Positions 50,423 to 59,582 of a DNA stretch of 64,000 nt are shown piece by piece. The notes beneath the pieces were generated by a model that did not search any database, was not told the DNA's origin, and saw only the letters and a list, made by a program, of their open reading frames with translations. The stretch is from positions 111,942-175,941 of the forward strand of contig NZ_JBFAPK010000014.1 of NCBI RefSeq assembly GCF_040676675.1. Reading direction: 5' to 3'. A program made the translations under genes and the position numbers. This stretch comes from JBFAPK01 sp040676675. Lineage in GTDB: Bacteria > Actinomycetota > Actinomycetes > Mycobacteriales > Micromonosporaceae. Every line of letters begins with the position of its first letter. Position 1 is the stretch's first letter.

Positions 50423-51079
50423 TCAGCGGTGGGAGAGACGCCGGGCGACCAGGTCGCCGAGCATCTGGACGAGCTGTACGACCACCACCAGCAGGACGAC
50501 GGTGCCGATCATCACGTCGTCCTCGAAGCGCTGGTAGCCGTAGCGCAGGGCGAGGTCGCCGAGTCCGCCGCCGCCGACCACGCCGGCCATCGCCGAGTAC
50601 CCGATCAGCGCGACGACCGTGATGGTCAGCCCCGCGACCAGGCCGGGCCGGGCCTCGCGGAGCAGGAGCTTGAAAATGATCTGCGAGCGGGAGGCGCCCA
50701 TGGCCCGGGCCGCGTCGATCACGTCTCGGCCGACCTCGCGTACCGCCGCCTCGACGATCCGGGCGTAGAACGGGATCGCGCTCACGGTGAGCGGCACGAT
50801 GGCGGCGGTGGTGCCGATCGTGGTGCCGACCAGTGCCCGGGTGAAGGGGATGATCGCCACCAGCAGGATGATGAAGGGCAGCGACCGCCCGACGTTCACG
50901 ACGAGGCCCAGCAGCGCGTTGAGCGGCCGGGCCGCGAGCAGGCCGCCGCGGTCGGTCAGCACCAGCAGCACGCCGACCAGCAGCCCGCCGACGGCGGAGA
51001 GCAGGGTGGCGACGCCGACCATGTACGCCGTCTCGCGCAGCCCCTGCCACAGCATCGGGGCGAGATCCGGCGAGATCAC
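50423..51079 (-). CDS. metI: Methionine ABC transporter permease
   Basis: 218 residues from GTG 51079, overlapping the metN stop as GTGA. Five membrane helices. The EAA-type coupling loop reads DAARAMGASRSQIIFKLLLREARPG, and GYSAMAGVVGGGGLGDLA is the MetI signature. Forms the channel with MetN ATPase. Followed after 46 bp by metQ. Confidence 0.94.
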   Translation of the reverse strand: MISPDLAPMLWQGLRETAYMVGVATLLSAVGGLLVGVLLVLTDRGGLLAARPLNALLGLVVNVGRSLPFIILLVAIIPFTRALVGTTIGTTAAIVPLTVSAIPFYARIVEAAVREVGRDVIDAARAMGASRSQIIFKLLLREARPGLVAGLTITVVALIGYSAMAGVVGGGGLGDLALRYGYQRFEDDVMIGTVVLLVVVVQLVQMLGDLVARRLSHR

Positions 51080-52059
51080 CGGGCCACCTCCACGGCGAGG
51101 CCGGCCTCGCGCAGGCCGCGTACCGCCGGCTCGACCCGGTCGGGCGTTCCCGGCACGGCCAGGCGCAGCCGGCCGGCCCGCCCGGCGGCGAGCTGCTCCA
51201 CGGCGCCGCCGACGATCCGCACGTCCAGGTCGTACCGGCGGCTCAGCGTCGAGACGACGGTCTCGTCCGCGGTCCGGCCGGCGAGCGTGACGTCCAGCAG
51301 CACGGTCTCCGGCAGCGCCGGCACGGGGCCGAGCGGGAACAGGTCGCGGGCCAGCTCGGAGCCGGGACGGGCGATCAGGTCGGCCACCGGCCCCGACTCG
51401 ACGAACCGGCCCTCGCGCATCACCGCGACCGAGTCGCAGAGCCGCTTGACCACGTCCATCTCGTGCGTGATCAGCAGGATCGTCAGGCCGAGCCGGCGGG
51501 TGAGGTCGCGGAGCAGGGTCAGGATCGCGCCGGTGGTCTCCGGGTCCAGGGCCGAGGTCGCCTCGTCGGAGAGGAGCACCCGGGGCCGTCCGGCGAGCGC
51601 CCGGGCGATGCCGACCCGCTGCTTCTGGCCGCCGGAGAGCTGCGCCGGGTACGCGCCGGCCCGGTCGCTCAGCCCGACCAGGTCGAGCAGCTCCGCCACC
51701 CGCGCGGCCCGCTCGCGGCGCGGCACCCCCATCACCTCGAGCGCGAACTCCACGTTGCCGGCCGCGGTTCGGGAGCTGAGCAGCGCGAAGTGCTGGTGGA
51801 CCATCCCGATGCCCTGCCGGGCCCGGCGCAGCCGGTCCTCGCGCAGCGCGGACAGCTCGACACCGTCCACGACGACGCGGCCCTCGTCCGGGCGCTCCAG
51901 CAGGTTGACGCAGCGCAGTAGGGTGCTCTTGCCGGCGCCGCTGCGCCCGACGACACCGAAGACCTCGCCCTCGCGGACGTGCAGGTCCACCCCGTCGACG
52001 GCGGTCACGGGGTGGCCACGGCCGCGGAAGGTCTTCCGGAGACCGTCGATGCGAATCAC
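51076..52059 (-). CDS. metN: Methionine ABC transporter ATP-binding protein
   Basis: 327 residues from GTG 52059 (GAGGA upstream). Walker A is GRSGAGKST, the signature LSGGQKQRVGIARAL, Walker B VLLSDEATSALDP, the H-loop ITHEMD. The C-terminal NIL domain, which senses methionine and inhibits transport, spans about 245-327. First gene of metNIQ. The leader carries the CACTAT-TCCT-ATAGTG palindrome. Confidence 0.95.
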   Translation of the reverse strand: MIRIDGLRKTFRGRGHPVTAVDGVDLHVREGEVFGVVGRSGAGKSTLLRCVNLLERPDEGRVVVDGVELSALREDRLRRARQGIGMVHQHFALLSSRTAAGNVEFALEVMGVPRRERAARVAELLDLVGLSDRAGAYPAQLSGGQKQRVGIARALAGRPRVLLSDEATSALDPETTGAILTLLRDLTRRLGLTILLITHEMDVVKRLCDSVAVMREGRFVESGPVADLIARPGSELARDLFPLGPVPALPETVLLDVTLAGRTADETVVSTLSRRYDLDVRIVGGAVEQLAAGRAGRLRLAVPGTPDRVEPAVRGLREAGLAVEVAR

Positions 52060-52109
52060 GGATGCGTCCTCGTCGATCTGGTGATGGGGTGGGGGACGGG
52101 CGAATTTCC

Positions 52110-52125
52110 CACTATTCCTATAGTG
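52110..52125 (-). promoter_or_regulatory. Palindromic operator candidate of metNIQ
   Basis: CACTAT-TCCT-ATAGTG is a perfect inverted repeat that overlaps a TATAGG -10-like box on the minus strand. It resembles binding sites of Rrf2/CymR-type sulfur regulators and shares TTCCTAT with the element at 47873-47885. Confidence 0.5.
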
Positions 52126-52274
52126 CTAGACGACTTTTTGCAACGAGTGCGAGATCACATGCCGCGACGGCACGCGCGCTGCCGGTACGGTGGTCCGTCG
52201 GGCGCGCGGTGACGTGAGGCGCGCGGTGGCGTGCGGCGGGTCGGGGTGCGGCCCGGATCAGGGGAGGAACGAGC

Positions 52275-53585
52275 GTGCACGGGACCTGGGGCGATGACGA
52301 GGTCGTGGCGCTGGCCAGCGAGCTGATCGCGATCGACACCAGCAACACCGGGGACCCGACCGCGCCCGGCACCGAGCGGGCCGCCGCCGAGTACGTGGCG
52401 GCGAAGCTGTCCGAGGTGGGCTACGAACCGACCTATGTGGAGTCCGGCGCGCCCGGGCGCGGCAACGTGGTGGTACGGCTGCCCGGCGCCGACCCGACCC
52501 GCGGCGCGCTGCTGGTGCACGGCCACCTCGACGTCGTACCCGCCGACGCCCGCGAGTGGTCGGTGCACCCGTTCTCCGGCGAGGTCCGCGACGGTTACGT
52601 CTGGGGTCGCGGCGCGGTCGACATGAAGGGCATGGTCGCGATGACCCTGGCCGTGGCCCGGGCCTTCAAACGCGCCGGCGTCGTCCCGCCCCGGGACCTG
52701 GTCTTCGCCTTCCTGGCCGACGAGGAGGCGGGCGGCTTCTACGGCGCCCGATGGCTGGTCGAGCACCGCCCCGAACTCTTCGAGGGGGTGACGGAGGCGA
52801 TCAGCGAGGTCGGCGGATTCTCGGTCACCCTCGCCGACGACGCGCGCGCCTACCTGGTGGAGACCGCGGAGAAGGGCGTGATGTGGCTGCGCCTGCGGGT
52901 GCGGGGCAGCGCGGGCCACGGGTCGATGCTGTACGACGACAACGCGGTGGCGAGGCTGGCCGCCGCCGTCAGCCGCCTCGACGCGCACCGGTTCCCGCTG
53001 GTGCTCACCGAACCGGTCCGCGAGCTGCTGACCGGCGTCGCGGAGATCACCGGGGTGCCGTTCGACGAGGGCGACCCCGAGGCGGCCGTCGCGCGGCTGG
53101 GCAACCTGTCGCGGATGATCGGCGCGACGCTGCGGGACACCGCCAACGTCACCATGTTCGAGGCCGGCTACAAGGCCAACGTCGTGCCTTCCGAGGCGCG
53201 GGCCACCGTGGACGGGCGCATGCTCCCCGGCCGGGAGCGGGCGTTCGAGGCGGAGCTGGCCCGGCTGCTCGGCCCCGAGGTCGAGCTCGAGTGGGACAGC
53301 CTGCCGCCGGTGCAGACCACCTTCGACGGCGCGCTGGTGGAGGGGATGGCGGCGGCCATCGCGGCCGAGGACCCGGGCGCCCGGGTGCTGCCGTACATGC
53401 TGTCGGCCGGCACCGACGCCAAGTCCTTCCAGCTGCTGGGCATCCGCCACTTCGGGTTCGCGCCGCTGCGCCTGCCGCCCGATCTCGACTTCTCGGCGCT
53501 GTTCCACGGGGTCGACGAGCGGGTACCGGTCGACGCGCTCACCTTCGGTACCCGGGTGCTGCACCGCCTGCTGCGCGACTGCTGA
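52275..53585 (+). CDS. M20-family zinc peptidase/deacylase (ArgE/DapE/ACY1 type)
   Basis: 436 residues from GTG 52275 behind GGGGAGGAACG. The M20 metal-binding motifs are complete: LVHGHLDVVPAD (His, Asp), GRGAVDMKG, DEEAGG with the catalytic Glu, and the final FHGVDERVP His. The dimerisation lid lies at about 200-330. It hydrolyses an acyl or peptidyl amide; the exact substrate is not known. No operon partner. Cytoplasmic. Confidence 0.93.
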   Translation: MHGTWGDDEVVALASELIAIDTSNTGDPTAPGTERAAAEYVAAKLSEVGYEPTYVESGAPGRGNVVVRLPGADPTRGALLVHGHLDVVPADAREWSVHPFSGEVRDGYVWGRGAVDMKGMVAMTLAVARAFKRAGVVPPRDLVFAFLADEEAGGFYGARWLVEHRPELFEGVTEAISEVGGFSVTLADDARAYLVETAEKGVMWLRLRVRGSAGHGSMLYDDNAVARLAAAVSRLDAHRFPLVLTEPVRELLTGVAEITGVPFDEGDPEAAVARLGNLSRMIGATLRDTANVTMFEAGYKANVVPSEARATVDGRMLPGRERAFEAELARLLGPEVELEWDSLPPVQTTFDGALVEGMAAAIAAEDPGARVLPYMLSAGTDAKSFQLLGIRHFGFAPLRLPPDLDFSALFHGVDERVPVDALTFGTRVLHRLLRDC

Positions 53586-53591
53586 CTCGGC

Positions 53592-54275
53592 CTAGCTTCC
53601 GCCCCGCGCCTCGACCGGCGGCGAGGTGTGCGCCCGCGCCTCGGCGGCGGCCGACTCCGGGTCGCCGGCCCGGATCGCCTCGACCAGCCGCGAGTGGTCC
53701 ATGTACTCCTCGGGGCGCAGCTCGGTGCCGAAGTGCTCCCGCAGCGAGTCCCGCAGCACCTGTCCCAGGTCGGCGTAGAGGCCCGCCAGCACGTCGTTGT
53801 GCGCGGCGGTCACCACCGCCAGGTGGAAGGCGATGTCCACGTCCGCGAAGACGTCCCGGTCGCCGCCCACCCAGGCCCGCTCGCGCTGCTCCAGCAGAGC
53901 GTCGAGCCGCCGCAGGTCCTCGTCGGTACGTCGCCGCGCGGCGAGCCGCGCCGCCGTCGCCTCCAGCGCGCCGCGTACCTCGACCACCTGCGCCTGCTCG
54001 GCCGAGGCGAAGCGGCGGCGCATCACCCCGGCCAGCTCGCTGGTCGCCGCCACGTAGGTGCCCGAGCCCTGCCGGATGTCGAGCAGCCCGTTGTGCGCCA
54101 GCGCGCGCACCGCCTCGCGGACCGTGTTGCGGGCCACGCCGAGCTGTTCGACCAGCTCCGGCTCGGTCGGGATGCGAGAGCCCACCGGCCAGGCCCCGGA
54201 GGTGATCTGCTGCCGCAGCTGGGCGATCACCTCGTCGGAGAGCCCGGACCTGCGGGCCACCGGTCCCAGATTCAT
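53592..54275 (-). CDS. GntR-family regulator with FCD domain (FadR subfamily)
   Basis: 227 residues from ATG 54275. The winged HTH reads IPTEPELVEQLGVARNTVREAVRAL, the wing GSGTYV, then the FCD ligand domain (EVRGALEATAARLAARRRTD, DVDIAFHLAVVTAAHNDVL). It is divergent from a CynX/NimT-type transporter, sharing a control region of only 19 bp that holds three ATGAT repeats spaced 8 bp apart. It presumably represses that transporter. Confidence 0.92.
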   Translation of the reverse strand: MNLGPVARRSGLSDEVIAQLRQQITSGAWPVGSRIPTEPELVEQLGVARNTVREAVRALAHNGLLDIRQGSGTYVAATSELAGVMRRRFASAEQAQVVEVRGALEATAARLAARRRTDEDLRRLDALLEQRERAWVGGDRDVFADVDIAFHLAVVTAAHNDVLAGLYADLGQVLRDSLREHFGTELRPEEYMDHSRLVEAIRAGDPESAAAEARAHTSPPVEARGGS

Positions 54276-54278
54276 CCC

Positions 54279-54299
54279 ATGATTATATGATTGGATGAT
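54279..54299. promoter_or_regulatory. Three ATGAT repeats in the GntR/CynX-type divergent gap
   Basis: ATGAT occurs at 54279-54283, 54287-54291 and 54295-54299, exactly 8 bp apart, in the only 19 bp between the two divergent start codons. The third copy contains the transporter start. It is a likely GntR binding site that could block both genes. Confidence 0.55.
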
Positions 54300-55581
54300 G
54301 TCGAGCGAGAAGGCGACGCGCCCGGGTCCGAGCCCCCGACCCGGGCGGGCGCCGGTCGCCACCGAGGCGACCGCCACCGGGGCGACGCGCCGGCTCGCGA
54401 CGGCCGCGGTCGTGCTCGCCGCCGTCAACCTGCGGCCGGCGGTCACCAGCCTCGGGCCGGTACTCGCCGAGGCCCGCGCCGGCCTGGGCATGAGCGCCGC
54501 CGTCGCGGGGCTGCTCACCTCCGTACCGGCCGCGTGCTTCGCGCTGGTGGGCGTGCTCGCACCCCGGCTGGCGCGGCGGTACGGCGCGGCGGGCGTGATC
54601 GCCGCCGGCACGGCGCTGGTCACCGTCGGGCTCGCGGTCCGGCCGTTCGCCGGCTCGACCGCCCCGTTCCTGCTGCTCAGCGCGCTGGCGCTGGCCGGGA
54701 TCGCGGTGGTCAACGTGCTGCTGCCGGCCGTGGTCAAGCAGCGCTTCCCGGAGCGCGTCGGCGCGATGACCGGGCTCTACTCGATGGCGCTCAACCTCGG
54801 CGCGGCCGGCGCCGCCGGGCTCACCGTACCGGCGACGCACGCCCTCGGCGGGGACTGGCGGCTCGGCCTGGCGGTCTGGGCCGCGCTCGCGGTCGTCGCC
54901 GTACCGCCCTGGGTGGCCCTGCTCCGGGCTCGCCCCGGCACCGCCGGGGCCGACGGGAGCACGGGCGCCGCCGCCGGAACCGTCCCGGCCGGCGCCGCAC
55001 CGGTAGCCGATTCCCGGATCACCGCCCACCCGGTGGCCTGGGCGCTCGCCGTCTACTTCGGCCTCCAGGCCACCGCCGCGTACGTGATCATGGGCTGGCT
55101 GCCGCAGATCTTCCGCGACGCCGGGCTCCCGGCCGAGACCGCGGGCCTGCTCTTCGCCGTCACCTCGCTGCTGGGCGTACCGCTCTCCTTCGCGCTGCCG
55201 GCCGTGGCCGGGCGGCTGCGCGACCAGAGCGGCCTCGCGGTCGTGCTCGGCTGCTTCGGGCTCGCCGGCTACGCCGGCCTCTACTTCGCCCCGGCCGCCG
55301 CGCCGTGGCTCTGGGCGGTGCTGATCGGCGTCGCGAACTGCTCCTTCCCGCTGGCGCTCACGATGATCGGGCTGCGCGGCCGGGACACCGCGACCGTGGT
55401 CCGGCTCTCCGCCTTCGCGCAGAGTGCGGGGTACCTGCTCTCGATCCCCGGGCCGGTCCTCGTCGGCGTGCTCTACCAGCACACCGGGGGCTGGCGGCTG
55501 CCGCTGCTGCTGGTCTCCGTGCTCATGCTCGGGCAGATCGTCGCGGGTCGCCTCGCCGGTCGGGACCGGCAGATCGGCTGA
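54295..55581 (+). CDS. MFS transporter, CynX/NimT type
   Basis: 428 residues from ATG 54295, with a second in-frame ATG at 54298. 12 membrane helices after a 33-residue, Pro/Arg-rich cytoplasmic tail. Features AAVNLRPAVTSLGPVLAEARAGLG and MGWLPQIFRDAGLPAETAGLL match cyanate/NimT-type carriers. Control is probably by the divergent GntR protein. There is no ribosome site in the 19-bp gap, so translation may be leaderless. Confidence 0.92.
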   Translation: MMSSEKATRPGPSPRPGRAPVATEATATGATRRLATAAVVLAAVNLRPAVTSLGPVLAEARAGLGMSAAVAGLLTSVPAACFALVGVLAPRLARRYGAAGVIAAGTALVTVGLAVRPFAGSTAPFLLLSALALAGIAVVNVLLPAVVKQRFPERVGAMTGLYSMALNLGAAGAAGLTVPATHALGGDWRLGLAVWAALAVVAVPPWVALLRARPGTAGADGSTGAAAGTVPAGAAPVADSRITAHPVAWALAVYFGLQATAAYVIMGWLPQIFRDAGLPAETAGLLFAVTSLLGVPLSFALPAVAGRLRDQSGLAVVLGCFGLAGYAGLYFAPAAAPWLWAVLIGVANCSFPLALTMIGLRGRDTATVVRLSAFAQSAGYLLSIPGPVLVGVLYQHTGGWRLPLLLVSVLMLGQIVAGRLAGRDRQIG

Positions 55582-55730
55582 CCGGGGCGGGGGTTCAGCG
55601 GCCGAGCGGCGGCGCCGCCACGGGCGACGCCGTGCCGCCGCGGCGCCGTCGCGGTGGTGTCGCCGGCCCGGCTGACGCCGCGCGGTCGCGACGCTACCGC
55701 CGGTGGCCGGGCCGGGAGTACCGTCGCGGC

Positions 55731-56246
55731 GTGACCACCACCTTCGTGACACGGCGACTCCGGCTGCGCGAGATGACGCCCGAGGACTTCGACCTCATGG
55801 CCGATCTCCTCGGTGACCCCGACGTGATGCGGCACTACCCGCGACCCAAGACGCGCGACGAGGCCCGCCGCTGGATCGAGTGGAACCAGCAGCTCTACCA
55901 GGAACGCGGCCACGGCCTCTGGGCGATGTTCCTGCGGGAGACCGGCGAGTTCGTCGGCGACTGCGGGCTGACGCCCCAGCGGGTCGACGGCGTGGAGGAG
56001 CTTGAGGTCGGCTACCACGTGCGCACCGCGCTGCAGGGGCGGGGGCTCGCCACGGAGGCGGCGTCGGCCTGCCGCGACTTCGCCCGCAACACGCTGCGGG
56101 CGGACCGGCTGGTCGCCGTCATCGCCCCCGCCAATGTACCGTCGCAGCGGGTCGCCGAGAAGCTCGGCCTCTGCCTGGAGAAGCGGACCACCGGCTACGG
56201 CGCCGGCGACCGCGAACAACTGATCTACGCGATGGCGCTGATCTGA
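55731..56246 (+). CDS. GNAT-family N-acetyltransferase (RimJ/RimL-like)
   Basis: 171 residues from GTG 55731. RLRLREMTPEDFDLMADLLG opens the fold, the acetyl-CoA pyrophosphate-binding motif is RTALQGRGLATEAAS, and late PSQRVAEKLGLCLEKRT is typical of RimJ/RimL-type enzymes. It acetylates an unknown amine, possibly a protein N-terminus or small molecule. Stand-alone, 149 bp after the transporter gene. Confidence 0.9.
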   Translation: MTTTFVTRRLRLREMTPEDFDLMADLLGDPDVMRHYPRPKTRDEARRWIEWNQQLYQERGHGLWAMFLRETGEFVGDCGLTPQRVDGVEELEVGYHVRTALQGRGLATEAASACRDFARNTLRADRLVAVIAPANVPSQRVAEKLGLCLEKRTTGYGAGDREQLIYAMALI

Positions 56247-56321
56247 CCGGTGGACCGGCCCGGCGGCCGCCCTGGCCGGCCTGTTCCGGGGAGCGAGGAC
56301 GAACCCGGCGGCCGCGCTCCG

Positions 56322-56918
56322 CTAGCCGAGCATGGCGAGCATCTGTTTGATCTGGGCGTTCCGGGACGCCTCGATCCGCCCGGCGAGTTCCTTGGTGGCG
56401 AAGTTCGTCCCGCCGCGCAGTTCGGCGCCGGCCAGCTCGGCGGCGTTGTGCTGGTGGGCGACGAGCAGGTTGAGGAACTTGCGTTCGAAGTCCGCACCGT
56501 CGGCCTGCCGCAGCGCCTCGATCTCGGCCGGGCCGGTCGCCGGCATCCCGCCGTGGTGGGCGTGCGCGTGCGCGTTCGAGTCGGCCTCGGTCGGCCGGCC
56601 CCAGGACCGCAGCCAACCGGTCATCGTCGCCACCTCGTCGGTCTGCGTGACGTCGATCGCGGCGGCCAGGGTCCGTACCTCATCGCGGGTGGCCTTGCGC
56701 TCCGCGAGTCGTACCATCTCCAGCCCCTGGCCGTGGTGGGTGACCATCATCTGGAGGAACATCACGTCGGCCTCGTTGTACCGTCCGCCGGCCGAGGCGC
56801 CCGCCGCGCCCGTCGCACCCGCGGCCGGGGTGCGGTTCGCCTCCCGTCGGGCGGCGGGCGCGCCCGCGCAGCCGCTGAGCAGCAGCAGTACCGCCGCGGC
56901 GGCGACCAGCCCCTTCAT
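56322..56918 (-). CDS. DUF305-family lipoprotein
   Basis: 198 residues. Signal MKGLVAAAAVLLLLSGC with lipobox LSGC at residues 14-17, then a Gly/Ala-rich linker. The DUF305 four-helix repeat appears twice: VMFLQMMVTHHGQGLEMVRL and FLNLLVAHQHNAAELAGAEL, each with the HHxxxxxM/HxHN pattern that may bind metal (copper in related proteins). A histidine-rich AHAHAHHG lies between. Extracytoplasmic, function unproven. Confidence 0.9.
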   Translation of the reverse strand: MKGLVAAAAVLLLLSGCAGAPAARREANRTPAAGATGAAGASAGGRYNEADVMFLQMMVTHHGQGLEMVRLAERKATRDEVRTLAAAIDVTQTDEVATMTGWLRSWGRPTEADSNAHAHAHHGGMPATGPAEIEALRQADGADFERKFLNLLVAHQHNAAELAGAELRGGTNFATKELAGRIEASRNAQIKQMLAMLG

Positions 56919-56997
56919 CGCGTGCCCCCTGACTCGACGTGGCGCCCGGCGGCGCGGGTCCGCGTACCGCTGCGGTGCGCGGACCCGGTCCGGTCCG

Positions 56998-57732
56998 TCA
57001 GATCCGTTCCCACAGGGCCGGGGCGTTCGGCGGCTCCCAGCCCGGAATCGCGGTGTGCGCCTGCCGGCAGCGGTACGTGGCGCCGCCGTAGGTCACCTGG
57101 CTGCCGACCTGGTACGCGGTGCCGGCCGCCCAGGTCCCGCCCGCCGGCGGCGGCGTCGGAGAGGTGGTCGGGCGCGGGGTCGGCGTGGGGGTCGGGGTGG
57201 GCGGAGGAGTGCCGCCACCGCCGCCGCCGATCTGGAGGTCGACGCAGGAGTAGAAGGCGTTGGCGGTGTCGGCGATGTTCCAGATGGCCAGCAGCTTCTG
57301 CCGGCCGGACCAGCCGCTGAGGTTCACCTGGTGCGACACCGTCGCGCCGGGCTGCCGGCCGCCGTCGTTGAAGAGCGCCACCCGGCTGTTGCCGATGTAG
57401 TACTCCCAGGTGCTGGTGGCGTGCCGGGCGGTGAGCACCCAGTTGAAGGTGACCGTGCCGCTGACCGAGGTGGCCGGCCAGTTCTTGCTGTTGTCGTCCA
57501 GCTGGGCGAAGCGGCTGTTGCCGCCGCTGCAGCTGCGCAGCCCCTTCGGGCCCTCGACGCTCTGCGGCTCGTAGACGATCTCGCCGCAGTTCGACACCCG
57601 GCCCTGGGCGCACATCGCCTGCCGGCTGGGCGGGGACGAGATGTAGCCGTGCGCCTGCGCGGGTGCGGCTACCGACAGGGTGGAGACCACGGCGCCAACC
57701 GCGAGGAGCGGAAACGTGATGGTACGTCGCAT
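56998..57732 (-). CDS. Lytic polysaccharide monooxygenase AA10 with CBM5/12
   Basis: 244 residues behind AAAGGAG. The signal peptide ends AQA, so the mature protein begins with His28 (HGYISSPPSR). With His104 (LTARHATSTWEYY) it forms the copper histidine brace; ANAFYSCVDLQI supplies the axial Phe. A Thr/Pro linker joins a C-terminal chitin-binding CBM5/12 (TWAAGTAYQVGSQVTYGG, IPGWEPPNAPALWERI). It cleaves chitin oxidatively. The secreted GH20 hexosaminidase lies 165 bp upstream in the same direction. Confidence 0.95.
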   Translation of the reverse strand: MRRTITFPLLAVGAVVSTLSVAAPAQAHGYISSPPSRQAMCAQGRVSNCGEIVYEPQSVEGPKGLRSCSGGNSRFAQLDDNSKNWPATSVSGTVTFNWVLTARHATSTWEYYIGNSRVALFNDGGRQPGATVSHQVNLSGWSGRQKLLAIWNIADTANAFYSCVDLQIGGGGGGTPPPTPTPTPTPRPTTSPTPPPAGGTWAAGTAYQVGSQVTYGGATYRCRQAHTAIPGWEPPNAPALWERI

Positions 57733-57897
57733 CGGACACTCCTTTCGAAAAGCTGGGATGGACGGAACTCCCGATCCGCATCGGCGCCAATGCGAACGGA
57801 TAGTTTTCGGTGATGGGGGATGCCGCCCGCCGATCCGGGTCGACTCAGCGGGCCGGTTTCGGCCGATCGGTTCGGCGGGTCGGTTCGGTGCCGCGGG

Positions 57898-59517
57898 TCA
57901 GCTCACCCAGGGCACCTGGGGCGAGCGGTAGAAGTTGACGTTCTGGCGGCTCCACCGGGGAGCCTGCGTGGCCAGCCGCTGCCGGAACGAGTCCCAGTCG
58001 TGGTGGGCGGCGGCGGACCAGCCGAGTTCGGCGATCGCGGGCAGGCGGGGAAACGCCATGAACTCGATGTCGTCTCCGGTGCGCAGCGTCTCCGACCAGA
58101 GCGGGGCCTCCACGCCGAGGATGGACTCCTCCCCGACGCCGGGCACCCGGGTCGCCGGATCCCAGTCGTACGCGTCGCGGACCTCGATGAAGCCGGCCCA
58201 GCTCAGCCCGAGCGGGGTGCTGGAGTCGTACTTCATGTCCAGGTACGACTTGTTCGCCGGCGACATCACCACCTTGTTGCCGCGCTGGGCGGCGGCGACG
58301 AGGTCGGGATTGCTGGTGCCGGTGCCCCAGTACTGGGCGACCACCGAGGGGTCCTCCGCCACCTTGGCGATCTCGTTCCAGCCGAAGGCGCGCTTGCCGT
58401 ACTTCGCCACCAGGGGGATCACCCGGGTCATGAAGGTCCGGTAGTCCTCGTCCGTGGTGGCGTGCGCCTCGTCCCCGCCGATGTGCAGGTACGGGCCGGG
58501 CGTGATGGCGGCCAGCTCGCGGATCACGTCCTCGACGAAGTCGTACGTGATCTCGCTGCCGATGCAGAGCGAGCTGTAGCCGACGGCGATGTCGGTACGC
58601 GGCGGTGGCGCGACCCCGTCGCAGTTGAGCTCCGCGTACGTGGACTGGGCGGCGTTGGTGTGCCCCGGCATGTCGATCTCAGGGACGACGGTGACGTACC
58701 GGCTGGCCGCGTAGGCGGTGAGCGCCGCGTAGTCGGCCTTGGTGAGGAAGCCCGGGCCGACCCCGTCCACGCCCGTGCCCGGTCCGCCCCCGCGGGTGGT
58801 CAGCTCCGGCCAGCTGTCGATCTGGATCCGCCAGCCCTGGTCGTCGGTGAGGTGCAGGTGCAGGTAGTTGATTTTGTACTGGGCGATCAGGTCGATGTAG
58901 GACCGGACCTCGTCGGGGGTGTGGAAGTGGCGGGCCAGGTCCAGCATCGCACCGCGGTAGGCGAAGCGGGGCTGGTCCACGATCCGCCCGCCCGGTACGG
59001 CCCAGCTGCGCCGCTGCGGCCGGGGCGACTCGATCTCGGCGGGCAGGAGTTGGCGCAGGGTCTGCACGCCGGCGAAGAGGCCGGCCGGTTCGGTGGCCCG
59101 GATGGTGATCCCGCTCCGCCCGACGTCGAGCTGGTAGCCGCCCGCGCCCACGCGCCGGTCGGCCCCGCCGAGCAGCAGCGAGATGCCCGGTTGGCGCGGG
59201 TGTGCGGCGGGCACCACCGGCAGCCGGTACCCGGTCGCGGGCCGGAGCACCCCGGCGAGGTACTCGCCGATCCGCCGGATCTCCGGCGAGCCGCTCTGGG
59301 TCCGGATGACGGTGTCCGGCGCGAGCCGGTAGCCGGCGCCGGCGTCGGCGTAGGTCTGCAGTGGGGCGGGGATGACGTCGGCCAGCTGCCGCGTGGTGCC
59401 GGGGGAGGTCAGCGGCCCGGCGGCGGCCGGGCCGGCGACCACCGGGCCGGCCAGCAGCGCGAGGCAGAGGACGCTCGCCGCTCGCAGCGGGGTTGACGGG
59501 GTACGCATCAACAGCAC
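57898..59517 (-). CDS. Secreted GH20 beta-N-acetylhexosaminidase
   Basis: 539 residues with an N-terminal signal peptide (LRAASVLCLALLAGPVVAGP). Catalytic pair Asp349-Glu350 in YLHIGGDEAHATTD, substrate-binding YLHLHLTDDQGWRIQIDSWPE, and EIDMPGHTNAAQS. The N-terminal GH20b domain runs about 45-170. It removes terminal GlcNAc from chitin oligosaccharides, cooperating with the LPMO downstream. No DasR-type palindrome was seen upstream; the promoter is at 59583-59612. Confidence 0.95.
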   Translation of the reverse strand: MLLMRTPSTPLRAASVLCLALLAGPVVAGPAAAGPLTSPGTTRQLADVIPAPLQTYADAGAGYRLAPDTVIRTQSGSPEIRRIGEYLAGVLRPATGYRLPVVPAAHPRQPGISLLLGGADRRVGAGGYQLDVGRSGITIRATEPAGLFAGVQTLRQLLPAEIESPRPQRRSWAVPGGRIVDQPRFAYRGAMLDLARHFHTPDEVRSYIDLIAQYKINYLHLHLTDDQGWRIQIDSWPELTTRGGGPGTGVDGVGPGFLTKADYAALTAYAASRYVTVVPEIDMPGHTNAAQSTYAELNCDGVAPPPRTDIAVGYSSLCIGSEITYDFVEDVIRELAAITPGPYLHIGGDEAHATTDEDYRTFMTRVIPLVAKYGKRAFGWNEIAKVAEDPSVVAQYWGTGTSNPDLVAAAQRGNKVVMSPANKSYLDMKYDSSTPLGLSWAGFIEVRDAYDWDPATRVPGVGEESILGVEAPLWSETLRTGDDIEFMAFPRLPAIAELGWSAAAHHDWDSFRQRLATQAPRWSRQNVNFYRSPQVPWVS

Positions 59518-59582
59518 CTCCGGAACACGTCGCGGCGCGCCAGAGGCCGGTCCGAACTGGCGATACGGCTCCGCGTCGGCTC

